A stretch of DNA of 6,336 nucleotides from an uncultured Oscillospiraceae bacterium (GCA_900752445.1 CAADVN010000160.1:1-6336), one strand, 5' to 3'; positions 1 through 5,506 are shown, counted from the stretch's first letter. Notes: a model not told the origin generated them from the letters alone. Program-made: numbers and translations.

Positions 1-8
1 CCGGCGCA

Positions 9-35
9 GGCTCCCCTTACGCAGGGGAGCCTTTT
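9..35 (+). terminator. Hairpin terminator, plus orientation
   Basis: An 8-bp perfect stem (GGCTCCCC 9-16 with GGGGAGCC 24-31) encloses a 7-nt loop and is followed by TTTT (32-35) on the plus strand. It would end a plus-strand gene lying left of the window. No T tract follows it on the minus strand, so it is not an obvious terminator for the amylosucrase gene that runs towards it. The same stem with a variant loop occurs at 4417-4438, so it may belong to a dispersed hairpin family. Confidence 0.55.
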
Positions 36-37
36 AA

Positions 38-134
38 GGGGGCGCTGCCCCTGGACCCCGCCGCCTTTTGTAAAAGGCGGGCGAAAACTTCGTGCTTGGG
101 CGGGGCAAAAAACTTCAGGCTTGGGGCGCTGCCC
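38..134. repeat. GC-rich repeat-like intergenic sequence
   Basis: GGGGCGCTGCCC occurs directly at 39-50 and again at 123-134, the second copy abutting the amylosucrase stop codon. Between them is a 9-bp near-palindrome, CCGCCTTTT-GT-AAAAGGCGG (about 60-79), and two imperfect copies of an AAAACTTC..GCTTGGG motif (about 83-100 and 105-123). Such sequence resembles dispersed intergenic repeats of gut Clostridia, but that resemblance is from memory. No coding signal is seen, and no clean terminator for the minus-strand gene. Confidence 0.35.
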
Positions 135-1976
135 TCAGTCCCGCGTCAGCCAGAGCGCGTACTCGTACGGCCGCAGCGCCCGGTCGTGATAGCTGCCTCG
201 CTCGCCCGTCACAAGCTCCGTGTACCCGCCGCCAGGCAGCGACTCCAGCCGCACCCACTGCTCCTCGCCCGTGAAGTTGAACAGCCCCACCAGCGTCTGG
301 CCCTCATGCCGGCGTACCAGCGCCAACACATGCTCGTTGCACGTGTCCCACGTGCTCACCCACGCGCCCGCTTCAAATACCCGCTCCGTCTTCCTTATCC
401 GCTCCAAACGGTCCAGACCGTCCCATATGCGCTGCTCTACCGTGCCGCCCTCGGCCCGTCGGCCCGCCTTCGCCCAGTCAAACCGGCTCCTGTGTACGTT
501 CCGGCTGTCCTCGCGCCTGTCCGCGTCCTCGTGATAGCTGTAGTCGTTCAGCTGGCCCACCTCGTCGCCGCTCGACAGCATCGGAAAGCCCTTCATCGTC
601 ATTATCACCGCATGCATCATCAGGTCCCGCGCTATGCCCAGCTCCACCTGGCCCGCGTCGCCCTCCGCAAGCCCCTTCTCTATCCCGCACAGGCTCGCAG
701 TCGTGCCGCAGCTGCGAGCATCGCCCGTACGCGGGTCGTAATTGTACCGCTCGCCTCTCGCCCAGCTGCCCGGAAAGCTGCCGTCGTAGAACTCGTACAG
801 GTACTTCTTGTGCAGGTACGGGTCTATGCCTATGCTCCGCCCGTAATCCTCGTTCAGGCCCCAGCCTATGTCGTCGTGGCAGCGCAGGTAGTTCACGAAC
901 GCGCAGTGCCCAGGCAGGCTGTGCAGGTCGTCCAGCTGGCGCTTGAGCTGGCGCACGTCACCGCTCGCAAGCGCGCTCCACTGCGTGCACATCGTCGAGG
1001 AGTTGTACAGCAGCTGGCACTCCGGGGCCTCGGGCGTGCCGAAATACGCCGCAAGCTCTCGCGGGGCCATGACCACCTCGCCCTTGAGTATCACCGCCGG
1101 GCATACCAGCTCCGTCATCAGCCGCACCAGACGCATTATCGTATGTACCTGCGGCAGGTTCCGGCAGCTCGTGCCCCGCTCCTTCCACAGATACGGCGTC
1201 GCATCCACGCGGAACACCTCCACGCCCAGGTTCGCAAGGCGCAGCATGCTCTCCGCCATGTCTATGAGCACATGCGGGTTCCGGTAGTTCAGATCCCACT
1301 GGCAGGGGTGGAAGCTCGAGCACACCCAGCGCCCCATCTGCTCGTCATAGATGAAGCTGCCCGGCGCGGTCTCAGGGAAGACGTCGGGGATGGTCCTCTC
1401 CATCTCGCGCGGGATGTCGGGGCTCTTGAAGGTGATATACCTGTCCATATACTCCCTCTCGCCGGCCCTGGCGCGCCTGGCCCAGTCGTGGGTATCGGCG
1501 GTATGGTTCATCACGAAATCCAGGCAGAGGCTCATACCGCGCTTCCTGAGGGCCCCTGTGAGCCTGCGCAGGTCGTCGTTGGTGCCGAGGGCGGGGTCCA
1601 CCGTGTTGAAGTCCTCCACCGCATAGCCGCCGTCGTTGTCCGGGTGCGGCATCTTCAGAAGGGGCATGAGGTGCAGGTAGGTGACGCCCTGTTCCGCGAG
1701 GTAATCGAGCCGCTTTTCGACCCCGCTGAGGCTGCCCGCGAAGAGCTCCGTGTACATCGTGACGCCCAGCATATTCCCGCCGCGGTACCAGTCGGGCTCC
1801 TTCAGCCGCCTGTCGTCGAGTATTTTGAGCTGCTGCGGCCTGTCGTGCGAGGCGCGGCGGAGCATGTCCACCAGTTCCTCAAGGGCGGCGCGGTCATCAT
1901 ACAGCTGCATGAACAGCCTCTCGAGCTCTGCGTATCTCGGCTCCAGCCGGCGCTCGAAAACGGTCTTAACTGCCAT
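135..1976 (-). CDS. Amylosucrase-type GH13 glucosyltransferase
   Basis: The 613-residue product has the layout of GH13 subfamily 4 (amylosucrase/sucrose hydrolase): an alpha-helical N-terminal part (about 1-65), a (beta/alpha)8 catalytic barrel, and a C-terminal beta domain (about 535-613). Amylosucrase splits sucrose, releases fructose and adds glucose to an alpha-1,4-glucan. Visible motifs are DGGYAV (115-120), DFVMNH (153-158), the nucleophile D258 in FRVDA, the acid/base E300 in KGE, and D368 in CHDDIGW. By recalled alignment with Neisseria amylosucrase, D115 and R492 match the salt bridge that closes its sucrose pocket (D144-R509), and D369 and R421 match D394 and R446. The protein has no signal peptide, so it is cytoplasmic. 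I chose the start at 1976 over an upstream in-frame ATG at 2000 because GGAGGAG sits 5 nt before it, and the promoter -10 (2001-2006) implies transcription starts near 1994. Sucrose hydrolase or another GH13_4 specificity cannot be excluded. Confidence 0.9.
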   Translation of the reverse strand: MAVKTVFERRLEPRYAELERLFMQLYDDRAALEELVDMLRRASHDRPQQLKILDDRRLKEPDWYRGGNMLGVTMYTELFAGSLSGVEKRLDYLAEQGVTYLHLMPLLKMPHPDNDGGYAVEDFNTVDPALGTNDDLRRLTGALRKRGMSLCLDFVMNHTADTHDWARRARAGEREYMDRYITFKSPDIPREMERTIPDVFPETAPGSFIYDEQMGRWVCSSFHPCQWDLNYRNPHVLIDMAESMLRLANLGVEVFRVDATPYLWKERGTSCRNLPQVHTIMRLVRLMTELVCPAVILKGEVVMAPRELAAYFGTPEAPECQLLYNSSTMCTQWSALASGDVRQLKRQLDDLHSLPGHCAFVNYLRCHDDIGWGLNEDYGRSIGIDPYLHKKYLYEFYDGSFPGSWARGERYNYDPRTGDARSCGTTASLCGIEKGLAEGDAGQVELGIARDLMMHAVIMTMKGFPMLSSGDEVGQLNDYSYHEDADRREDSRNVHRSRFDWAKAGRRAEGGTVEQRIWDGLDRLERIRKTERVFEAGAWVSTWDTCNEHVLALVRRHEGQTLVGLFNFTGEEQWVRLESLPGGGYTELVTGERGSYHDRALRPYEYALWLTRD

Positions 1977-1981
1977 GATAT

Positions 1982-1988
1982 CTCCTCC
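1982..1988 (-). promoter_or_regulatory. Ribosome binding site that sets the amylosucrase start
   Basis: The minus strand reads GGAGGAG, 5 nt upstream of the ATG at 1976. This decides against the longer in-frame start at 2000, which would lie at or upstream of the expected transcription start. Confidence 0.85.
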
Positions 1989-2000
1989 AGTCAAGCACAC

Positions 2001-2029
2001 AGTTTAAACCAACATTCCCCTTCTGTCAA
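2001..2029 (-). promoter_or_regulatory. Housekeeping promoter of the amylosucrase gene
   Basis: On the minus strand, TTGACA (2024-2029), a 17-bp spacer and TAAACT (2001-2006) match a sigma-A promoter with a perfect -35. The predicted start lies about 18 nt before the start codon. The gene can therefore be transcribed independently of the small gene upstream. Confidence 0.8.
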
Positions 2030-2113
2030 TCGGCTGTTGTCTCGGCTCAATATCCTGCCTGCCCATCTTGCTGTACCGGGGCAACGAGCTTTTGCTTCCT
2101 GCCTTCCTTCCTC

Positions 2114-2129
2114 ATTGAGCTTGCTCAAT
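2114..2129. promoter_or_regulatory. Candidate operator dyad ATTGAGC-TT-GCTCAAT
   Basis: Perfect 7-bp arms are separated by 2 bp, about 85 bp upstream of the amylosucrase -35. One half-site, GCTCAATA, recurs at 2045-2052, nearer the promoter. No T tract follows on either strand, so a protein-binding site is more likely than a terminator. The binding protein is unknown; the sequence does not fit the CcpA cre consensus well. Confidence 0.35.
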
Positions 2130-2204
2130 AACAGGTGACATCCTTTATTTAGGCCCTTATTGTCCTGCTGCGATAGATTTAGTAAATATACCATTCCCCT
2201 CGTT

Positions 2205-2660
2205 TTAAGCCAGGGAGACGTGCATCTCTGAAAGGGGCTCTGAGAGGGGTTCAGGGAGCTGGAAGTCCTCCGTCCCGAAGGCTGTCCAGGCGCTGGAGAA
2301 GCGGTAGATATTCTTCGTTCTGGTAGCCCGGCCGGAGACGAGGCACTCGACGAAGCCGTGGTCCATGAGCGCGGCCATATCCCTGTAGAAGCCGCGGGCG
2401 TTCGAGCGCTCGTAGAGGCCGTAGAGGGAGGACCACTTGCTCTGGTTCATGGTAAAACAGAGGCTGTCGCCGAGGGGCTTGCGTTTTTCGGCGTAGTATT
2501 GGGCTTTGCAGTAGAGATACAGGCGCTGCTGCTGCGGGGACAGGTCGCGCCAGGCTTTGGACAGGAGCATGGACATATAGATATTGGCCGAGGTATCCGA
2601 GCGCATCCCATCGCTCTCGAAGGCTTTCTTCTCATAGGGCTTCTTACGTCCGCGGCTCAT
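2205..2660 (-). CDS. Unrecognised small basic protein, possible winged-helix DNA binder
   Basis: This 151-residue product is not one I can name. It starts with a basic tail (RGRKKPYEKK, residues 4-13). Helix-rich segments follow: 28-60 (SKAWRDLSPQQQRLYLYCKAQ) and 70-105, where the pattern FTMNQSKWSSLY..ARGFYRDMAALMDHGFVE resembles a winged-helix motif of replication-initiator or element-encoded regulators (a recognition-like helix, then a 'D/E-x-GFV' wing). The C-terminus has a short repeat, PEPLSEPLSE (136-145). There is no signal peptide or membrane segment. AAGGAGGT lies 7 nt before the ATG. The gene has its own strong promoter and faces the amylosucrase gene head to tail, 228 bp away, with no clear terminator between. 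A transcription regulator of itself or its neighbour, or a relic of a mobile element, would both fit. The coding call is secure; the function is inference. Confidence 0.75.
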   Translation of the reverse strand: MSRGRKKPYEKKAFESDGMRSDTSANIYMSMLLSKAWRDLSPQQQRLYLYCKAQYYAEKRKPLGDSLCFTMNQSKWSSLYGLYERSNARGFYRDMAALMDHGFVECLVSGRATRTKNIYRFSSAWTAFGTEDFQLPEPLSEPLSEMHVSLA

Positions 2661-2667
2661 TTAACAG

Positions 2668-2675
2668 ACCTCCTT
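2668..2675 (-). promoter_or_regulatory. Consensus Shine-Dalgarno of the small gene
   Basis: The minus strand reads AAGGAGGT, 7 nt before the ATG at 2660. It overlaps by two bases the TTACAAA dyad next to it, so a protein bound there could also affect translation or early elongation. Confidence 0.85.
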
Positions 2676-2689
2676 ACAAAGTTTTGTAA
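2674..2689. promoter_or_regulatory. Operator-like dyad TTACAAA-GT-TTTGTAA
   Basis: A 16-bp inverted repeat with perfect 7-bp arms lies between the -10 (2699-2704) and the Shine-Dalgarno, about where transcription starts. This is a typical place for a repressor site. The half-site TTTTGTAA recurs at 2745-2752, upstream of the -35. Autoregulation by the adjacent gene is plausible but not shown. Confidence 0.5.
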
Positions 2690-2698
2690 TAGTCTGCT

Positions 2699-2727
2699 AA
2701 TATAGCGAGCGTTTCAACATTTGTCAA
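2699..2727 (-). promoter_or_regulatory. Near-consensus sigma-A promoter of the small gene
   Basis: On the minus strand, TTGACA (2722-2727), a 17-bp spacer and TATATT (2699-2704). The architecture is the same as that of the tRNA promoter at 3151-3179. Such strength for a putative regulator suggests repression under normal conditions. Confidence 0.85.
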
Positions 2728-2735
2728 GGGGATTG

Positions 2736-2752
2736 TGTAAAATATTTTGTAA
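2736..2752. promoter_or_regulatory. Second TTTTGTAA half-site, upstream of the -35
   Basis: TGTAAAATATTTTGTAA holds a 10-bp palindrome (AAAATATTTT) and ends in the same TTTTGTAA found in the downstream dyad, 63 bp away (six helical turns). Two such sites flanking a promoter could allow looping. It may instead be an AT-rich UP-like element. Confidence 0.3.
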
Positions 2753-2762
2753 GTTGAGCTGA

Positions 2763-2790
2763 AAAAAGCGCCCGACCTGCGTCAGGCGCT
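2763..2790 (-). terminator. Second copy of the tRNA-unit terminator
   Basis: On the minus strand a 10-bp stem (AGCGCCTGAC with GTCGGGCGCT, one G-U pair) closes a 4-nt loop and is followed by a T tract (2762-2767). It is a copy, offset by 157 bp, of the terminator behind tRNA-Thr(GGT). It also protects the small gene's promoter from upstream transcription. Confidence 0.85.
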
Positions 2791-2793
2791 CTC

Positions 2794-2823
2794 TGGAGCT
2801 GCTGCCCGGATTCGGACCGGGGA
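2794..2823 (-). pseudogene. Detached 3' fragment of tRNA-Thr(GGT)
   Basis: The fragment keeps the T arm (CCCGG..CCGGG with loop TCCGAAT), the 3' acceptor strand CAGCAGC, the discriminator T and CCA, but lacks the D arm, anticodon arm and 5' acceptor strand. The upstream sequence does not restore a cloverleaf. It cannot be a working tRNA. Confidence 0.8.
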
Positions 2824-2919
2824 AACCACCCTCCGCATACTTCGTATGCGCAGGGAACCCGGACCTCGATTGCACGCGCCTTCGGCGCAGGATGAGGCCC
2901 CCTCCTCAAAAGACATAAC
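2824..2919. other. Hairpin-rich spacer between the two repeat copies
   Basis: The 96-bp spacer holds two hairpins. One is CCCT-C-CGCATAC (from about 2829), loop TTC, with GTATGCG-C-AGGG (to about 2855). The other has a GCGCC-TTC-GGCGC core (about 2876-2888) within a GGACCTC/GAGGCC outer stem. AGGATGAGGCCCC (about 2888-2900) is an inverted near-copy of the AGGATGAGGTCCCC stretch in tRNA-Thr(GGT). No open reading frame here is credible. Confidence 0.5.
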
Positions 2920-3026
<107 letters not shown>

Positions 3027-3032
3027 ATAGCT

Positions 3033-3058
3033 CTCCCCACGGCTTTCACCGTGGGGAG
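3033..3058 (-). other. Perfect 10-bp hairpin between the two tRNAs
   Basis: CTCCCCACGG (3033-3042) pairs fully with CCGTGGGGAG (3049-3058) around a 6-nt loop. It fills nearly all of the 32-bp spacer and has no T tract on the minus strand, so it is not an intrinsic terminator. A role as a processing signal separating the tRNA precursors is likely but inferred. Confidence 0.7.
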
Positions 3059-3135
3059 TGGCGACCGAGAAGGGACTTGAACCCTCGGCCTCTAGCGTGA
3101 CAGGCTAGCGTTCTAACCGACTGAACTACTCGGCC
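3059..3135 (-). tRNA. tRNA-Asp(GTC)
   Basis: A 77-nt cloverleaf with encoded CCA. The acceptor GGCCGAG pairs with CTCGGTC (one G-U). The D arm is GTTC/GAAC, the anticodon stem CTAGC/GCTAG has loop CTGTCAC and anticodon GTC, and the T arm is GAGGG/CCCTT. The discriminator G is typical of Asp. It is the first gene of the unit, 15 bp from the promoter -10. Confidence 0.97.
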
Positions 3136-3150
3136 ACAAGCGGCTTTTGT

Positions 3151-3179
3151 AATATACCAAATCATTCGGCTCCTGTCAA
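3151..3179 (-). promoter_or_regulatory. Promoter of the tRNA-Asp/tRNA-Thr unit
   Basis: On the minus strand, TTGACA (3174-3179), a 17-bp spacer and TATATT (3151-3156). This is near consensus, as expected for a stable RNA unit. It lies back to back with the plus-strand promoter at 3205-3233. Confidence 0.9.
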
Positions 3180-3204
3180 GCCCTTTTTCAATTTTTTTAT
3201 GCCC

Positions 3205-3233
3205 TTGCGATGCGCAGTGCTTTGTGTTATTAT
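3205..3233 (+). promoter_or_regulatory. Promoter of the secreted NodB-like gene
   Basis: TTGCGA (3205-3210), a 17-bp spacer and TATTAT (3228-3233). Transcription would start near 3240, just upstream of the AGGAGGT at 3248-3254. The two divergent -35 elements are only 25 bp apart, so the tRNA promoter could influence this one. Confidence 0.65.
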
Positions 3234-3261
3234 GGTGCTATGCTTCCAGGAGGTCATTGTT

Positions 3262-4344
3262 ATGCGTAAAACCCTCTCTCTCTTCCTCTGCTTAGCCCTC
3301 CTCTTCGCTGCTGTCCCTGCCGCCGCGGCAGACGACGTCTGCTTCATCTCTACCAACGACAGCCTGGAACAGCTCACCTACCAGCCATATTTCTCAGGCT
3401 CTACCGCCTACGTGCCTATTTCCGTCTTCGCTAACTTCAAAATCTACAACACCTACCACTACAGCAGCTCCACAGCCTCGCTCTACTCCTCCTCCTCCAA
3501 GCAGCTCTACTTCGACATGGAGTCCGGCGAAACCTACGACGGCCAGGGCAACTACTACAACGTCACGCCTATCTGGCGCGGCGGCGCTGTCTATGTCCCC
3601 GTCGATTTCATCTGCCAGCAGTACGGCCTCGCCTGGTCTTACATCCAGGGCAACGGCTACGGCGACGTGCTCAGGATCGTCGATTCCGACGTCCACCTCA
3701 CCGACGCGCAGTTCCTCACCGCCGCAAAACAGCTCATGTCCAGCCGCTACAACGCCTATGTCGGCAACACCAACAGCGAGGATATTCCCATTCCCGGTGT
3801 GGATATCGCCTCCGACTGTGTGGTATGGCTGAGTTTCGTGGGACTGCCCTCCTCGAGGCTGCTAGACATCCTGGGCGAGTACGGGGTCAAGGCGGGCTTC
3901 TTCCTCACGGCCGGCGAGCTGCGCGACAACACTGCCACGGTCCGCCGCATCGTCGGCGAGGGCCACAGCATCGGTGTGCTCTGCTACGGCGACCCGCTGG
4001 CTGAGTACCTCGAGTTCCGGGCCCTGCTCTACGAGGCCGCGCATACGGCGACGGTCCTCATCGCCTCCGGCGGAGATGCCTATGACGAGCTCTGCCGTCA
4101 GGCCGCGCTGGAGAACGACCTCGTTTTTTGGGACTACGACAACGACTGCATCCAGGACGGCGCCGGGCTGAGCTATGCCTCGCTGGTGACGGCGTATTTG
4201 GAGTACCGGCCCGAGCGTCTCGATACGCGGGCGCTCTGCACGGAGCTGACCGACGCGACGCTGCCCTCGGTGCTGAGCTACATAACAGAGAACAACATCA
4301 CAGTTCGCGCTCCGAACGAGGTCGGGGCCCCGTCTTACGATTGA
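3262..4344 (+). CDS. Secreted protein: copper-amine-oxidase-N-like domain plus degenerate NodB fold
   Basis: The 360-residue product starts with a signal peptide (1 to about 23: MRKT, a Leu/Ala core, probable cleavage after AAA). Residues 28-140 have the twice-repeated 'G-x-x-YVP' pattern (YVPISVFANF 50-59, YVPVDFICQQYG 111-122) of the copper amine oxidase N-terminal domain, a wall-associated module in Clostridia. Residues 185-350 follow the polysaccharide deacetylase (NodB) fold: a strand at 187-192, LLDILGEYGVKAGFF (200-214), and RRIVGEGHSIG (228-238). The catalytic parts are gone. Where active enzymes have TFDDGP this protein has SFVGLP (191-196), losing both Asp. Where they have GNHTYSHP it has GVLCYGDP (238-245), losing both His ligands. 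It is therefore probably a non-enzymatic, surface-acting binding protein. The start at 3262 is set by AGGAGGT 7 nt upstream and by the signal peptide; an ATG at 3199 precedes the promoter. It forms a single-gene unit ending at the 4418-4444 terminator. Confidence 0.85.
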   Translation: MRKTLSLFLCLALLFAAVPAAAADDVCFISTNDSLEQLTYQPYFSGSTAYVPISVFANFKIYNTYHYSSSTASLYSSSSKQLYFDMESGETYDGQGNYYNVTPIWRGGAVYVPVDFICQQYGLAWSYIQGNGYGDVLRIVDSDVHLTDAQFLTAAKQLMSSRYNAYVGNTNSEDIPIPGVDIASDCVVWLSFVGLPSSRLLDILGEYGVKAGFFLTAGELRDNTATVRRIVGEGHSIGVLCYGDPLAEYLEFRALLYEAAHTATVLIASGGDAYDELCRQAALENDLVFWDYDNDCIQDGAGLSYASLVTAYLEYRPERLDTRALCTELTDATLPSVLSYITENNITVRAPNEVGAPSYD

Positions 4345-4401
4345 CGCGGCAAAGCGCGAACGCCATCCACAGTAGTCGACGGGGCTGGCTACCGCCCCTC
4401 A

Positions 4402-4444
4402 GTCGGCTCCGCCGACGGCTCCCCTTTCACAGGGGAGCTTTTTT
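4402..4444 (+). terminator. Double hairpin and terminator of the NodB-like gene
   Basis: A 6-bp hairpin (GTCGGC-TCC-GCCGAC, 4402-4416) directly precedes a second one (GCTCCCC 4418-4424 with GGGGAGC 4432-4438), which is followed by six T (4439-4444). This is a strong plus-strand intrinsic terminator. On the minus strand there is no T tract behind it, so birA must stop by other means. Its stem is nearly the same as that at 9-31, which suggests a dispersed repeat reused as a terminator. Confidence 0.85.
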
Positions 4445-4466
4445 ATTGCGCCCGGCAGGGGCCGGC

Positions 4467-5198
4467 TCAGGGGCACTCAAGGCTCAGGAGCGTTCCGTCC
4501 GGGGCCCGCACCCGCAGGCGGAAAGCCTCGTCCACGCCCACGGGCGTGCCCTCTGGGCGCTCTGTGAGCAGCAGGCGGCGCTCGTACTCGTCCCGGAAGC
4601 CGCAGCCAGGCATCTGCTCGTACAGCCCCCCGAGACGCCCCAGCACCTCTGACACCAGCTCCAGGGCCGCGCCGTCCGGCGCCGCGCCCTCGTACAGCGC
4701 GCCCGCGCGCCCCGCCAGCGGCTCGGGATAGCCGCCCTCGGGCTCCGTGAGATTCACGCCTATGCCCGCTATGACCCAGTCCAGCGAGCCGCCGGGGCCC
4801 TGCTCGGCCTCTGTCAGTATACCGCAGACCTTCCGCCCGCGCAGGTACACGTCGTTGACCCACTTGATACGCGCGGGCTCGCCCGTCAGGCGCTCCGCCG
4901 CAGCCGCCGCAGCCACAGCGCAGGCCGGCGTTATCAGCTCCGCCGCCCGCACCGCGGGGAACCCGGGCCTCAGCAGCAGCGAAAAATACACGCCCGCGCC
5001 CGCCGGCGAGTAGAAGCTCCGCCCCGCCCGGCCACGGCCCGCCGTCTGCTCCAATGCTACTACAGCAGTATACTCCGGCGCTCCCTCTCGCGCCAGCCGC
5101 GCCAGCTCCGTATTCGTCGAGCCCAGGCTGCCGTACACCAGGGGCTCCACCCTGCCCAGCCGCGCCTTCAGCCCGCGGCCCAGCTCCGCCGCCTCCAT
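4467..5198 (-). CDS. birA: Biotin--[acetyl-CoA-carboxylase] ligase, short type without HTH
   Basis: The 243-residue product activates biotin with ATP and transfers it to the biotin carrier lysine of carboxylases in the cytoplasm. Visible motifs: GSTN (26-29), Q51, the biotin/ATP loop GRGRAGRSFYSP (54-65, family GRGRxGRxWxSP), KWVNDVY (112-118) with the conserved Lys, KVCGIL (123-128), and GIGVNL (145-150). No N-terminal helix-turn-helix precedes the catalytic domain, so this is a group I ligase without repressor function. The C-terminal domain is short: it ends at DGTLLSLECP without the usual SGE tail. I chose the ATG at 5198 because the reading frame above it runs into the terminator and tRNA-Thr(CGT). 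The Shine-Dalgarno is weak (AAGG about 11 nt upstream). No separate promoter is seen between it and the tRNA. Confidence 0.92.
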   Translation of the reverse strand: MEAAELGRGLKARLGRVEPLVYGSLGSTNTELARLAREGAPEYTAVVALEQTAGRGRAGRSFYSPAGAGVYFSLLLRPGFPAVRAAELITPACAVAAAAAAERLTGEPARIKWVNDVYLRGRKVCGILTEAEQGPGGSLDWVIAGIGVNLTEPEGGYPEPLAGRAGALYEGAAPDGAALELVSEVLGRLGGLYEQMPGCGFRDEYERRLLLTERPEGTPVGVDEAFRLRVRAPDGTLLSLECP

Positions 5199-5216
5199 AC
5201 CAGCACCCGCCTTACA

Positions 5217-5248
5217 ATAAAAATACTCCGCCAGTTTCCTGACGGAGT
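5217..5248 (-). terminator. Terminator of tRNA-Thr(CGT), upstream of birA
   Basis: On the minus strand ACTCCGTCAG pairs with CTGGCGGAGT (10 bp, one G-U) around a GAAA tetraloop, followed by ATTTTTATT. It starts directly after the CCA of the tRNA and ends about 19 bp before the birA start. Any birA message from the tRNA promoter must read through it. Confidence 0.85.
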
Positions 5249-5324
5249 TGGAGCTGGCAATGTGACTCGAACACACGACCTGCTGATTACGAATCAGCTG
5301 CTCTACCGACTGAGCTATGCCAGC
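5249..5324 (-). tRNA. tRNA-Thr(CGT)
   Basis: A 76-nt cloverleaf with encoded CCA. The acceptor GCTGGCA pairs with TGCCAGC. The D arm is GCTC/GAGC, the anticodon stem GCTGA/TCAGC has loop TTCGTAA and anticodon CGT, and the T arm is GTGTG/CACAT. The discriminator is T, as in the other tRNA-Thr. It reads ACG, a useful codon in a GC-rich genome. Confidence 0.97.
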
Positions 5325-5342
5325 ACGCTTGCGCGCCTATGT

Positions 5343-5371
5343 ATCCTAGCACATCCGACGCCCAAAGTCAA
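5343..5371 (-). promoter_or_regulatory. Promoter of tRNA-Thr(CGT)
   Basis: On the minus strand, TTGACT (5366-5371), a 17-bp spacer and TAGGAT (5343-5348), with the -10 ending 18 bp upstream of the tRNA. No other promoter is seen for birA, which follows. Confidence 0.8.
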
Positions 5372-5473
5372 GACGCTTTATCGCTTAATTTTATTACTCT
5401 CTGTATAATTCCTGCCCCGCCTCCGCCCCGTTTTCGACCCTTCCCGCGCCACGGATGGCTCAAATGACGAAAC

Positions 5474-5506
5474 TTTTGAACAGCCATGTTCAAAATTTGT
5501 TCAATA
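5474..5506. promoter_or_regulatory. Dyad with a third half-site (TGTTCAA motif)
   Basis: TTTTGAACA (5474-5482) and TGTTCAAAA (5487-5495) form a perfect 9-bp inverted repeat with a 4-bp spacer. TGTTCAATA (5498-5506) repeats the motif 11 bp further on, one helical turn. No T tract follows on the plus strand. It resembles a binding site for a dimeric protein, possibly with cooperative binding. It lies about 100 bp upstream of the tRNA-Thr(CGT) promoter. Confidence 0.45.

Larger units (their letters stand above)
2763..2823 (-). repeat. Direct repeat copy 1: tRNA-Thr 3' end plus terminator
   Basis: This 61-bp segment matches 2920-2980 at 60 of 61 positions (T/C difference at 2790/2947), with a constant offset of 157 bp. 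Identity stops abruptly at both ends, at the T tract and just inside the T-arm boundary. This is the kind of boundary left by integration into a tRNA 3' end or by a segmental duplication. Confidence 0.85.

Noticed and set aside
2114..2129. Terminator of the small gene at 2205-2660
   Set aside because: The 7-bp arms are separated by 2 nt and no T tract follows on the minus strand, so a protein-binding dyad is the better reading.
96..2138. A 680-codon open frame on the plus strand
   Set aside because: It lies antisense to the amylosucrase gene. Its product is a low-complexity Ala/Arg/Val/His-rich sequence with no family motif, the usual shadow of a GC-rich gene.
4128..4652. A 174-codon plus-strand frame
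   Set aside because: It overlaps the end of the NodB-like gene in another frame, the terminator and the start of convergent birA; its composition is that of a shadow frame.
5404..5409. TATAAT as a plus-strand -10 element
   Set aside because: No acceptable -35 lies 16-18 bp upstream and no plus-strand gene or RNA is visible downstream.
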